Source: Deltaproteobacteria bacterium (GTDB taxonomy: Bacteria; Desulfobacterota; Binatia; Binatales; Binataceae). Taken from it: a stretch of 64,000 nt of DNA. Positions 36,443 to 44,848 of this stretch are shown in pieces. The first letter of the stretch is position 1. Every line of letters starts with the position of its first letter. The translations under genes and the position numbers were made by a program. The stretch spans positions 1 through 64,000 of the forward strand of contig JAFAHS010000249.1 in assembly GCA_019237115.1 (NCBI GenBank), read 5' to 3'. The notes beneath the pieces were generated by a model. The model saw only the letters and a list, made by a program, of their open reading frames with translations, had not been told where the DNA came from and made no database searches.

Positions 36443-37656
36443 TGATCTATGGTCATCCGATCCAGGAACCAGCCACCGCCATGCCGCCAGGTGAGCGGCG
36501 GAGATTGCATCGCGCCGGGTTCGGCAAGATATGAAACTCCCAACGCCGCCAAAAGGTCTCGTGTCTTGGATAGATTGTCGCCGTTTCCCGCGACCGCAAA
36601 TGCCTCCAGCTTGCCGCGTATCGATGCCAGTCTTGAAGCGAGGTCCGCAAGATTCCGGATCGCACTCACGCGAACGCAGCGCAACCCCGGCCCCGGACTT
36701 AGGTCGGCATCTCGATCGAAGACTACCACCCACGAAAGCCCCGGCCCCTCGATCGGGCGCACCGGCTCACCGGCAATGGCGCGCCAGCGAGCGGTCTCGC
36801 GCACGCTGCGCAGGGCGGCAGCATCCTCGAGCTCCAGATGAAGGGGCGGTGGTAGCCGGCTGGCGAGGTCGCCCATCGCGCGGGCCAGAAGCTCGGCAAA
36901 ACCCACCGCGTCTCCCTCGCTCTCGGATTCGACGAAGATCTGGTGCGGCGACAGGCAGCCGAGCTGTTCGAATAGGGTCACATCGCGTGCGAGGCGGCGC
37001 GCCACCCCCTCGGCCTGGGCGCCACGCGCCGCGCCCCGGGTAACCAGCGCGGCGCTCAGACGGCTGCCGAAGCCGACTACTTCGCCGCCACCGACCGCGG
37101 TGATGGTGGAGTCGTCGCCGTAGGGGATGACCTCGTCGATAACCTCGCGCAGCGCCCCGGTGAGATCGGCACGTGCGCGCGACCAGTTGAAAACCTGAAG
37201 CCTGTCGCCAACCCGCGAATCCTCGTGTGCCAGGGTCTTGCCCAACTCCGCGAAGAACCAGGGTTCGCGCGAGGCGGTCTTGACGAGCAGACCTGCTCCC
37301 GCCAGCAGGCCGAGCACGACCTCATGCAGGCCCGCGCCGACCACGTTGCCGGCCATGACAAAGCCCAGCAACTCCCGCCGCACCGTGACGCGCCGAGCGA
37401 GCTCGGCCAGAGCATCGCGGGTGAACGGCGCCAGCAGTGCATCAAGCGACTCCTCGAGCAACGGAATGCTGAATCCCAGGTGCCGGGCAATTTGCAGGAT
37501 GGTCGCGTGGCGCGGCGCGAATTCGCGATCGCGCCATCGCTCCAGCACGGCGGCGAGTACCTCGGCGACTTGCTCCGGCGCGATTGGGTCGCCGATCGCG
37601 GCCTCCAGCGACCTCGCTCCCTGCACGATCTGGTTTGCGGTGGGAAGGGTCAGCAC
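36439..37656 (-). CDS. LuxC-like acyl-CoA reductase
   Basis: 405-residue member of the LuxC family of acyl-CoA/acyl-protein reductases in the aldehyde dehydrogenase superfamily. It has FVMAGNVVGAG, LVKTASREPWF, a Gly-rich cofactor stretch and FEQLGCLSPHQIFVE, whose Cys is the acyl-accepting nucleophile. The product would be an aldehyde, made with NAD(P)H. It starts at a GTG four bases after the LuxE-like stop and overlaps the aminotransferase. No luxAB luciferase genes are present, so light production is not suggested. Confidence 0.9.
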   Translation of the reverse strand: MLTLPTANQIVQGARSLEAAIGDPIAPEQVAEVLAAVLERWRDREFAPRHATILQIARHLGFSIPLLEESLDALLAPFTRDALAELARRVTVRRELLGFVMAGNVVGAGLHEVVLGLLAGAGLLVKTASREPWFFAELGKTLAHEDSRVGDRLQVFNWSRARADLTGALREVIDEVIPYGDDSTITAVGGGEVVGFGSRLSAALVTRGAARGAQAEGVARRLARDVTLFEQLGCLSPHQIFVESESEGDAVGFAELLARAMGDLASRLPPPLHLELEDAAALRSVRETARWRAIAGEPVRPIEGPGLSWVVVFDRDADLSPGPGLRCVRVSAIRNLADLASRLASIRGKLEAFAVAGNGDNLSKTRDLLAALGVSYLAEPGAMQSPPLTWRHGGGWFLDRMTIDQ

Positions 37657-37660
37657 GGTG

Positions 37661-38761
37661 TCATCGCGTCAGGCTTAAGTCCGCACTTTCGAATTGCGCG
37701 ACCGAAAGCGCGCAGCCGCGGGGACCGCCAACGCCGGCGCGGCCCAGGATGCGCACCCGGCCCTCGCAAACCATGCCGAAATCTTCGGTGAGCACCGCGG
37801 AAACCGAGTTGAGATTGGCCAGGTCGATAAAGCCGAGCAGTCCGGGAGTGCCTTCCGGGAGATGGCGCAGGGTCACCGGATCAATTGCCAGAGGACGCAT
37901 CCACGGCGCCGCGAGCTTTACCCGCTCGCGCGCCGCCTCGCCCGGCGTATTGAATTCGGTCGCATCGTAAAGCTGCGAGCACAATTCCGTCATCCCGTAC
38001 TCATTAATCACATACGCCGGATCGATCCCCAAAAGGTCGCCGGCAAGCTCGACCACCTCACCCGCGCCGAGCGCCACCATCTGCCCTTTGGGTCCGCCCG
38101 TGTCCATCATGCGCGAGAACGGCGGGAGGGCGATTGCTTCGCCGCGCGCCGCGAGCTGGTGGAAGATGGAGGCGTAGGCGGCGGTGGTGCCAAGCACGCA
38201 GACCGGCGCCGCATCTTTGGCCGCGACGCGCAAAAAGGCGAGCGCCGCTTCAGCGTCGAGTCTTAAGCGGTCGGCCGCGCACAGCGAGGGACCTTGCCCA
38301 AACTCCGCCATACACCAGCTGATCATCGTGGAAAGTGACGACTCGGGCATGCCATCCGCGGTGGGATGGATGGCGAGCATCCGCATGCGCACTCCATCCG
38401 GGAACATGGTCGCGCGCAGGTGCGAGAGCGCCGAGGCGCGATAGAGGTCCGGGCGCGCGACCACGTGAAGGCCGCGCCGCTGGCGGCCAATGGTCGTGCC
38501 GCTGGTCAGGAAGGTGAGCGCACCCGGCAGTTTTGCCGAGTCGGGCGCGCACAAGCTCGCATATTTGAACGCGACCGTACTCACGAGTGGAATTTCGTCG
38601 GGCGACAAAAGGTTCTCGGGGCCGATGCCCAGATTATCGCAGTAGCGGCGATAGGCCGGGACTGCAACGTACTGGAAGCGGAATACGTCTAATGCCAGGG
38701 AGTCGAACCGCCCCGGCCCGGGCCTGTGGATAAACGACAAAACCTGTTCCTGGATGGTCAT
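37661..38761 (-). CDS. LuxE-like acyl-protein synthetase / PaaK-type adenylating enzyme
   Basis: 366 residues of the LuxE branch of acyl-adenylating enzymes. Features include TFLTSGTTIGRQRRGLH (the Ser/Thr/Gly-rich ATP loop), YASIFHQLAARGE, and NEYGMTELCSQLYD, the A5-like adenylate motif. LuxE activates fatty acids and passes the acyl group from an enzyme Cys to LuxC. The ATG at 38761 is preferred; an upstream ATG at 38827 adds 22 residues of low similarity. It is the first gene of a four-gene operon. Confidence 0.88.
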   Translation of the reverse strand: MTIQEQVLSFIHRPGPGRFDSLALDVFRFQYVAVPAYRRYCDNLGIGPENLLSPDEIPLVSTVAFKYASLCAPDSAKLPGALTFLTSGTTIGRQRRGLHVVARPDLYRASALSHLRATMFPDGVRMRMLAIHPTADGMPESSLSTMISWCMAEFGQGPSLCAADRLRLDAEAALAFLRVAAKDAAPVCVLGTTAAYASIFHQLAARGEAIALPPFSRMMDTGGPKGQMVALGAGEVVELAGDLLGIDPAYVINEYGMTELCSQLYDATEFNTPGEAARERVKLAAPWMRPLAIDPVTLRHLPEGTPGLLGFIDLANLNSVSAVLTEDFGMVCEGRVRILGRAGVGGPRGCALSVAQFESADLSLTR

Positions 38762-39105
38762 AAGAACACCGGGGCCAGCCGGCGGCATCGACCCCGCGAT
38801 GATGTCGCGCGCGGGACGCTGGTTCAATGCCAGGGTTTCCGGTGGAGTCCCGGAAAAAGGCCCGTATTTACCCGAAAACCTGGATCATATAGTCTTGGGG
38901 GCCGGATGTGGTGGTGGAGGCGGCGGTGCGCCGGCAGCCTTGGGTGCGGCTCCGGTGAATTCTTATCCGAACCCGACGAAGATTTCGCTTCAGATAGCAT
39001 ATCCACAGCGGAAAATTACCTTCTTAGCCTAGCGAATGCTTTGCAAGGTAGGCGTAACTTTGCTAAAACCTGCTGTTCAGCGGGACCCGGAGGGGCTTGG
39101 CCTAG
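38762..39105. other. Divergent intergenic region between luxE-like and 39106 genes
   Basis: 344 bases. The half nearest the LuxE-like gene is GC-rich and contains a short frame coding for a Gly run, which looks non-coding. The half nearest 39106 is AT-rich and holds the promoter at 39041-39069. GGAGG at 39090 is the ribosome site for the gene at 39106. Confidence 0.5.
39041..39069 (+). promoter_or_regulatory. Candidate extended -10 promoter for the gene at 39106
   Basis: TTGCAA (39041-39046), 17 bases, then TGC-TAAAAC with the TGn extension at 39061-39063 and -10 at 39064-39069. It gives a leader of about 30 nt to the ATG at 39106. The -35 and spacing match the site at 13810. Confidence 0.5.
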
Positions 39106-39516
39106 ATGAAAAAGTTCGTTGCTGGCGTTGTGCTCGGATTTATCGCGAGTTGGGGCGTTACTTTCGCAGCTTCGGGTAACCATAACGGGGTTTTTTGGAA
39201 CCGCCTGAGCGACTCCGCGAAGGACGGTTACGTCAACGGCTACTCCGACGCGATGAAGGTCAGCGTCGGACAGCTGGACAACCTGGCGAACGCTGCCGAT
39301 ATTTTCCACTGGAAGGGAGCCCGCAAGATCATTGGGCAGGTCAGGCGGGAGCTTTCCATGGCGGATTTGAGCCCCGAGACCACCATCAAGCAGCTCGACG
39401 AAATGTATTCCAACCAGAAGTATACCGAACTCGATCTGGGTCAGGCCCTGCAGGTGCTGACGCTGCGCGCAGGCGAGACCGCGGTTCCCGCGGACAGCGT
39501 GCCCACCAAGAAGTAG
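39106..39516 (+). CDS. Small secreted protein, unknown function
   Basis: 136 residues with an N-terminal signal peptide (KK followed by about 18 hydrophobic residues, cleavage likely after TFAA). The mature part is helical and contains DSAKDGYVNGYSDAM, which recalls the Rap1a/Tai-type GYxxGYxDA pattern, then LDNLANAAD and a C-terminal helical repeat. No enzyme motif. It has its own promoter upstream and a strong intrinsic terminator 24 bases downstream, so it is a single-gene transcript. Function unknown. Confidence 0.85.
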   Translation: MKKFVAGVVLGFIASWGVTFAASGNHNGVFWNRLSDSAKDGYVNGYSDAMKVSVGQLDNLANAADIFHWKGARKIIGQVRRELSMADLSPETTIKQLDEMYSNQKYTELDLGQALQVLTLRAGETAVPADSVPTKK

Positions 39517-39539
39517 CTTCACCGATCTGAACGATTGCG

Positions 39540-39572
39540 AGGCGGCTTGACCGAAAGCCGCCTCTTTTTTTC
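39540..39572 (+). terminator. Intrinsic terminator
   Basis: Perfect 9-bp stem AGGCGGCTT (39540-39548), loop GACCGA, AAGCCGCCT (39555-39563), followed by C and a run of eight T. It ends the transcript of the gene at 39106 and is the clearest intrinsic terminator in the window. Confidence 0.93.
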
Positions 39573-39647
39573 TCAGCGTGGCAAGCGCCGCTCGTGCTTG
39601 AAAGCTTCGCGACGGGGCCTTAGCCTTGCGGGGAAGAGCTGACTGCG

Positions 39648-40556
39648 GTGAATGCGCCGATAAGCCTGTTGCAGAAGACTTTGCGTGCGACCGTGGGGGT
39701 ACATTCGCATATTCCTCCCACCCACGTGTCCATCCAGATCGGGCTTGGAACCGATCGGCGCGGCACCGGGACCATCGTCAGTCCCGACGGCCTGATACTG
39801 ACCGCTCACTACCTGCTGCTGGGCGCCAAAAATGTGATCGTGACCTTGCCTGGCGGCGACCAGTACGAAGCGCGGGTGGTCGGCAAGGACTTCAGCACCG
39901 GCGTGGGACTGCTCAAAATCGATGCGGGCGTCCTGCCCCATCTCAAGGTGGTTTCGTCGCAAAGCTGCGTACCCGGCCAGGAAGCTTTCAGCGTCGCGAG
40001 CCTGGGCGGCGAGAAGCGTTGCGCCGACTGCGGGATTGTCACCTACCTGGGCCCCTTCGACGCGGTCTGGGAATTCGTGCTCGAGCGATGTGTTTGCGTG
40101 ACCCAACCCTCGCTGACCTTCGGGTTCAGCGGCGGTGCGGTTATGAATCGGCGCTGCGAGGTGATCGCGATTTCGTACCTGAATTTCGCCGACTTAAGCC
40201 GCGCGATTCTCGGAATTCCCGGCGAATATTTTCTTAACGTTCGCGATGAGCTGCAGCAGCACGGGCGGCGCGTGACCGCGGAACCGCGCGCCTGGCTGGG
40301 GGTACTGTCGTATACGCTTCGCGAGCACGTGGTGATCGCGGGCGTGATGCCGGGTGGGCCCGGCGACAAGGCGGGACTGCAGCAGGGCGACCTGGTGCTG
40401 TCGGTCGATGGCCGCGACATAAATGAACGCCGCGTGCTCTACGACACCCTGGGTAATCGAAAGCCGGGCGAGCAGATAAGCCTCAAGGTGTTGCGCAACA
40501 ATCGGGTGTTCCAGCTCGACGTTGCCGCGATCCGCGCGGAGGACTACTTCGCCTAG
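39648..40556 (+). CDS. Trypsin-like/PDZ (HtrA-like) protein lacking the catalytic Asp
   Basis: 302 residues: a chymotrypsin-fold domain to about 200 and a PDZ domain at about 215-300 (GVMPGGPGDKAGLQQGDLVLSVDG). The catalytic His is H54 (LTAHYLL) and the Ser is S161 (GFSGGAV). At the usual Asp position the block reads DFSTGVGLLK, with G85 where HtrA has Asp. It also has six Cys (KRCADCG, ERCVC and others), unusual for HtrA, and no evident signal peptide. It is probably a non-proteolytic binding protein or weak protease. It starts at a GTG at 39648. Confidence 0.85.
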   Translation: MNAPISLLQKTLRATVGVHSHIPPTHVSIQIGLGTDRRGTGTIVSPDGLILTAHYLLLGAKNVIVTLPGGDQYEARVVGKDFSTGVGLLKIDAGVLPHLKVVSSQSCVPGQEAFSVASLGGEKRCADCGIVTYLGPFDAVWEFVLERCVCVTQPSLTFGFSGGAVMNRRCEVIAISYLNFADLSRAILGIPGEYFLNVRDELQQHGRRVTAEPRAWLGVLSYTLREHVVIAGVMPGGPGDKAGLQQGDLVLSVDGRDINERRVLYDTLGNRKPGEQISLKVLRNNRVFQLDVAAIRAEDYFA

Positions 40557-40718
40557 CGCCAATCGCTTAGGAAATTTCGGTGCCGGTTCGCGGCGGGCGC
40601 GGGAAGCTGCGCGAGAAGCGCTGGACCGCTTCCGCTACCGGCAAGGGGCGGCGCGCCCGGCAGCGGGAAGAATCATTTTGCCGGGAATCGCGCTGCCTTC
40701 GCCCGCAAGGAAACGACT

Positions 40719-41561
40719 ATGAACCAAGCCAGAGCACGGCTTCGCGCGATGCTGGCGAAGCCGGGGATGATTGTCGCGCCGTTTGCGTTCGACGGCATCC
40801 AGGCGCGGCTGGCCGAGGAAGCGGGGTTCGAGGCGGTGTACATGAGCGGATTCGGTACCGCGGCCTCGCGCGGCTACCCCGACCTCGGGCTGCTCACCAT
40901 GTCCGAGATGGTTGCCAATGTTCGGGCAATCGCGGACTGCGTCAGGGTCCCGGTCATCTGTGACGCCGACACCGGCTACGGCAATCCGGTCAACGTGTGG
41001 CGCACGATTCGCGAATACGAGGATGCGGGCGCGGCGGCGCTGCACATCGAGGATCAGGTGTGGCCCAAGCGATGCGGCTTCCTGGCCGGCAAGCAGGTGA
41101 TTGCGATGGAGGACATGGTCGCGAAAGTGCGCGCGGCCTGTGATGCGCGCCGCGATCCGAACCTGGTCATCATCGCGCGCAGCGATGCGCTGCAGCCGCG
41201 CGGCTGGGATGAAACCGAGCGGCGGGCGCGGGCCTATCGCGCGGCGGGGGCGGATCTGATCTTCCTGGACGGCATCAAGCGCAGGGACGAATTGGAGACC
41301 TACGCGAAGCGACTCGGCGATCTGCCGTTGCTGTATAACGGCGACTTGCTGCCGCTGGACGAGCTGGCGAAGTATCCGTTCAAAATGACCATCCACATTG
41401 GCACGATGCTGGCCGCCTACCAGGCGGCGCGCGACACCATGCGCGAGCTCAGGCGCTCGGGAAAAATCAGGGTCACCACCCAGAGCGGAGTGTTCGAGGA
41501 GTTCGTCCGCACCATGCGCGTGCCGGAATATCAGGCGCGGGAAGAGAAATACCGGACCTGA
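40719..41561 (+). CDS. Isocitrate lyase / PEP mutase superfamily protein
   Basis: 280 residues of the ICL/PEPM barrel. Metal-binding CDADTGYGN (81-89) and the catalytic loop KRCG (117-120, Cys 119) are intact; YMSGFGTAAS and GYPDLGLLTM match the carboxyvinyl-carboxyphosphonate phosphorylmutase or methylisocitrate/oxaloacetate-lyase-like subgroup. The presence of KRCG favours a C-C lyase acting on a 2-hydroxy- or oxo-dicarboxylate. AAGGAAA precedes the ATG at good spacing. It is monocistronic, so no pathway is suggested by neighbours. Confidence 0.9.
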   Translation: MNQARARLRAMLAKPGMIVAPFAFDGIQARLAEEAGFEAVYMSGFGTAASRGYPDLGLLTMSEMVANVRAIADCVRVPVICDADTGYGNPVNVWRTIREYEDAGAAALHIEDQVWPKRCGFLAGKQVIAMEDMVAKVRAACDARRDPNLVIIARSDALQPRGWDETERRARAYRAAGADLIFLDGIKRRDELETYAKRLGDLPLLYNGDLLPLDELAKYPFKMTIHIGTMLAAYQAARDTMRELRRSGKIRVTTQSGVFEEFVRTMRVPEYQAREEKYRT

Positions 41562-41638
41562 GCCCGCGCGGCATGGCGCAGGGCGGGGGCTGGCGGCTCG
41601 GAATCCCCGCGCACGGGCCAGCCAGGAAGTGGTGAGCC

Positions 41639-44600
41639 TCAATGGAAGTCGTGCGAGGCCGGCAGCGCGCCGGGGGGCGAGAGGGCGCGGAAGCGGCGCG
41701 CCTTGATCGCGGTCACCCCGTCGACCGTCTGCAGCACGCCTTCCGCGTATAAAATCTGCGCGCTGCGCAGCAACGCGCGATTGGCCTGGAACAGATCCGG
41801 CAGCACTATCAAATTCGAAATTCCCGTTTCATCTTCCAGCGTCACGAACACAAATCCTTTGGCGGTGCCGGGCCGCTGACGGACGATGACCACTCCGGCG
41901 GTCTTCACCCAGCTGCCGTGCCTGGCGCGCGGCAACTCCTGCGCACTGAGGACCCCGCGCTCCTTCAATTGCGCGCGCAAATGCATCATCAGATGCGGCC
42001 GCGTGGTCAGTCCGGTGGCCGCATAATCCGCGGTGGTTTCCTCGATTGACGTCATCGCGGGCAGCCGGGTGGGCGTGGCACGCGGCGCTACCTTGGCCAG
42101 CAGGCTTGCGGACTCGCGCTCGACGGCGGCTGCCTGCCACAGCGCATCACGCCGCGTCATCCCGAAAGATGCGAACGCACCCGCGTAGGCCAGGAGATCC
42201 AGTTCGCGGCGATTGGGCCCGACTCGCGCGGAAAAGTCTGCTATCGATTCGAACCCCTGGCCGGTGCGTTCGCGCTCCACGCGCTGGCCGGTTTCCTGCC
42301 GCAGTCCGCTTACATAGCGAAGCCCCAGCCGGAGTGCGCCGTCCTCGATGGTGCAGTTCCAGTTCGAATGCGCGACATCGATGGGACGCAACCTGACGCC
42401 GTGGCGTTCCGCATCTTTGACCAGCGTCGCGGGATGATAGAACCCCAGCGGATAGCAATTGAGCATCGCCACGAAAAACGCCGCCGGATGGTAGTACTTC
42501 AAATATGCCGACGCGTACGCGATGAGCGCGAAGCTGGCGGCGTGGCTTTCCGGAAAGCCGAACAATGCGAATGAGGTAATCGATCGAACCAGGTCGTTTT
42601 CGTCCCGCTTGTTGATACCCTTGTTGGCGATTCCGGCCCGCAGCTTGCGCTCGATCTGCTCCATGCGCTCGACCGACCGCTTGAACCCCATCGCGCGGCG
42701 CAGCTCTTCGGCCTCGCCGGCGCTGAAGTCGGCTACCGCCATCGCCATCCGCAGCAATTGCTCCTGGAACAAGGGCACCCCGAGCGTGCGTCCCAGGATT
42801 TTGTCCAGTCCGGGCGCCAGGTAGCGGACCGGCTCGCGCCGGTTACGCCGGTTCAAATACGGATGGACCATGCCGCCGACGATCGGACCGGGACGGATTA
42901 TCGCGACTTCGATCACCAGGTCGTAAAAGTGTTCGGGCTTCATGCGCGGCAGCGTCGCCATCTGCGCGCGGCTCTCGACCTGGAACACGCCGATGGTATC
43001 GGCGCGCCTAAGCATCTCGTAGACCCCGGGATCGTCCTGCGGCAGATGCGCCATGTCCAGGTCGATGCCGTCGTGCTCGCGGACCAGCGGAAAGCATTCC
43101 TCCAGCACCGCGAGCATGCCGAGTCCGAGCAGATCGATCTTGATAATTCCCAGGTCGGCGCAGTCGTCCTTGTCCCACTGCACCACCACCCGCCCCGGCA
43201 TGGTGGCCGGCTCCAACGGCACGATCTCATCGAGCGGAGCGGCCGCGACCACCATCCCGCCGCTGTGCTGCCCAAGGTGACGCGGCAGGTTTTGGAGCTT
43301 GCGCACCGCATCGATCATCAGCTTGAGACGCGGTGCTTCCACGTCGATCCCGGCACCTTTGAGCAGCGCAACCAGGTCGTCATGACGGTCGCGGAATTCG
43401 TAGACCTGGTTGAGCTTGGCGAGCCGGTCCACCTGCTCGGGCGGAAACCCGAGCACCTTGCCGGCTTCGCGCACCGCGCTCCGGGTCCGATACGTGATCA
43501 CGTTCGCGACCATCGCGGCGCCGCGCTCGCCGTAACGGCGATAGACATATTGAATTGCGCGCTCGCGCTGCTCGCCGCTGGGCAGATCGAGGTCGATGTC
43601 GGGCCATTCGCCGCGCTCCTCGGAAAGAAACCGCTCGAAGAGCAGATTCATCGCCACCGCATCAATCGCGGTGATACTGAGCGCATAGCAGACGGCGCTG
43701 CAGGCGGCCGAGCCGCGGCCCTGCACCATGATGCGGTTATCGCGGCAGAACTGGACGATGTCCCAGACGATCAGGAAGTAGCCGGCCAGCTTGAGCCGCT
43801 CGATTATCTTGAGTTCGTGCTCGAGTTGTGCGCGGGTGCGGTCGTTGAGCTGGTCACCCCAGCGTTCGCGCGCGCCGCGATAGGTCAGGATGCGCAAGTA
43901 GCTGTCAGCACTCTCCCCCATCGGGACCGGATAATCGGGAAACCGGTAGCCCAGATCCGAGAGCGTGAAACTGCACCGCTCGGCAATCTCGCGGGTGGCC
44001 GCGACCGCGCGCGGCAGGTCGCGAAACAGCATCGCCATTTCCGCGCGCGGTTTCAGATGGCGCTGGTTGTTCACCCACAGCCTCCGTCCGGCTTCTTCCA
44101 GCGTGGTGTGCAGGCGGATGCAGGTCAGGACATCCAGCAGCGCGCGCTCCGCGCCGGCATGGCCGACGTCGTTGCTCGCGACGATGGGAAGCCCCCGCGC
44201 CTGGGCGAATGCGAACAACTTGCGGTTGAGCCGCTCCTCGTCGGAATCGAAGTGGCGCTGGACGTCGACATACAGATTTCCGCGTCCAAAGATCCCGACA
44301 AGACGATCGCCCAGCGCGATGGGGTCTTGGCCGCGTACCAGCAACCTGGAAAGCGGGCTGAGCACGCCGCCGCCAAGACAGATGAGGCCGTGCCCGTAGC
44401 GTTCCAGATCGTCGAGCGTGACGCGGCTCTCGCCCTTGGCAGGATATTGCGGCGTACCATCGGGCTGGGCACCTATCACGCGCAGCTTCGAGGCGGTGAT
44501 CATCCGGCACAGATTTCGATACTGTTCGCGATCCGGAACCAGTACATAGAGGCGGCTTTCGTCATCGAGGGTGAGTTCGGCACCGACCAGCGCGCGGATC

Positions 44601-44794
44601 CCGACTGCCCGGGCGCCCTGGAAAAATCGCGGATGCCCGTACACGCCGTCGCGGTCACCCATCGCGATGGCGGGATAGCCGAACGCCGCCGCATACCGCG
44701 CGAGATCTTCGGGCGCGGTCGCGCCCTCAAGAAAGCTGAATGCGCTGCGGGTGCGCAGTTCGATGTAATCAGAGCTCTTCGAGATTTCCGACAT
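41639..44794 (-). CDS. dnaE2: Error-prone DNA polymerase III alpha subunit DnaE2 (ImuC)
   Basis: 1051-residue translesion polymerase. N-terminal PHP domain (YIELRTRSAFSFLEGA), the C-family palm with WPDIDLDLPSGEQRE (about 395-410) holding catalytic Asp residues, the FPESHAASFALIAYASAYLK block and a C-terminal OB fold. The DnaE2-specific start and shorter length, and the position after imuA and imuB, separate it from replicative DnaE. Starts at an ATG at 44794, 54 nt after imuB. Expected to be SOS-induced. Confidence 0.97.
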   Translation of the reverse strand: MSEISKSSDYIELRTRSAFSFLEGATAPEDLARYAAAFGYPAIAMGDRDGVYGHPRFFQGARAVGIRALVGAELTLDDESRLYVLVPDREQYRNLCRMITASKLRVIGAQPDGTPQYPAKGESRVTLDDLERYGHGLICLGGGVLSPLSRLLVRGQDPIALGDRLVGIFGRGNLYVDVQRHFDSDEERLNRKLFAFAQARGLPIVASNDVGHAGAERALLDVLTCIRLHTTLEEAGRRLWVNNQRHLKPRAEMAMLFRDLPRAVAATREIAERCSFTLSDLGYRFPDYPVPMGESADSYLRILTYRGARERWGDQLNDRTRAQLEHELKIIERLKLAGYFLIVWDIVQFCRDNRIMVQGRGSAACSAVCYALSITAIDAVAMNLLFERFLSEERGEWPDIDLDLPSGEQRERAIQYVYRRYGERGAAMVANVITYRTRSAVREAGKVLGFPPEQVDRLAKLNQVYEFRDRHDDLVALLKGAGIDVEAPRLKLMIDAVRKLQNLPRHLGQHSGGMVVAAAPLDEIVPLEPATMPGRVVVQWDKDDCADLGIIKIDLLGLGMLAVLEECFPLVREHDGIDLDMAHLPQDDPGVYEMLRRADTIGVFQVESRAQMATLPRMKPEHFYDLVIEVAIIRPGPIVGGMVHPYLNRRNRREPVRYLAPGLDKILGRTLGVPLFQEQLLRMAMAVADFSAGEAEELRRAMGFKRSVERMEQIERKLRAGIANKGINKRDENDLVRSITSFALFGFPESHAASFALIAYASAYLKYYHPAAFFVAMLNCYPLGFYHPATLVKDAERHGVRLRPIDVAHSNWNCTIEDGALRLGLRYVSGLRQETGQRVERERTGQGFESIADFSARVGPNRRELDLLAYAGAFASFGMTRRDALWQAAAVERESASLLAKVAPRATPTRLPAMTSIEETTADYAATGLTTRPHLMMHLRAQLKERGVLSAQELPRARHGSWVKTAGVVIVRQRPGTAKGFVFVTLEDETGISNLIVLPDLFQANRALLRSAQILYAEGVLQTVDGVTAIKARRFRALSPPGALPASHDFH

Positions 44795-44848
44795 TTTTCT
44801 GTCCTCGCTTGCGCGATGCGGCCTCTCCCGAGAGATCGGGCAGGGACT

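Noticed and set aside
36439..38761. A bacterial luciferase (lux) operon
   Set aside because: LuxC- and LuxE-like genes are present but luxA and luxB are not; these two families occur widely in non-luminous bacteria.
38754..39032. Short open frame with a Gly run before the gene at 39106
   Set aside because: Low-complexity content, no ribosome site, overlaps the LuxE-like start and no family resemblance.
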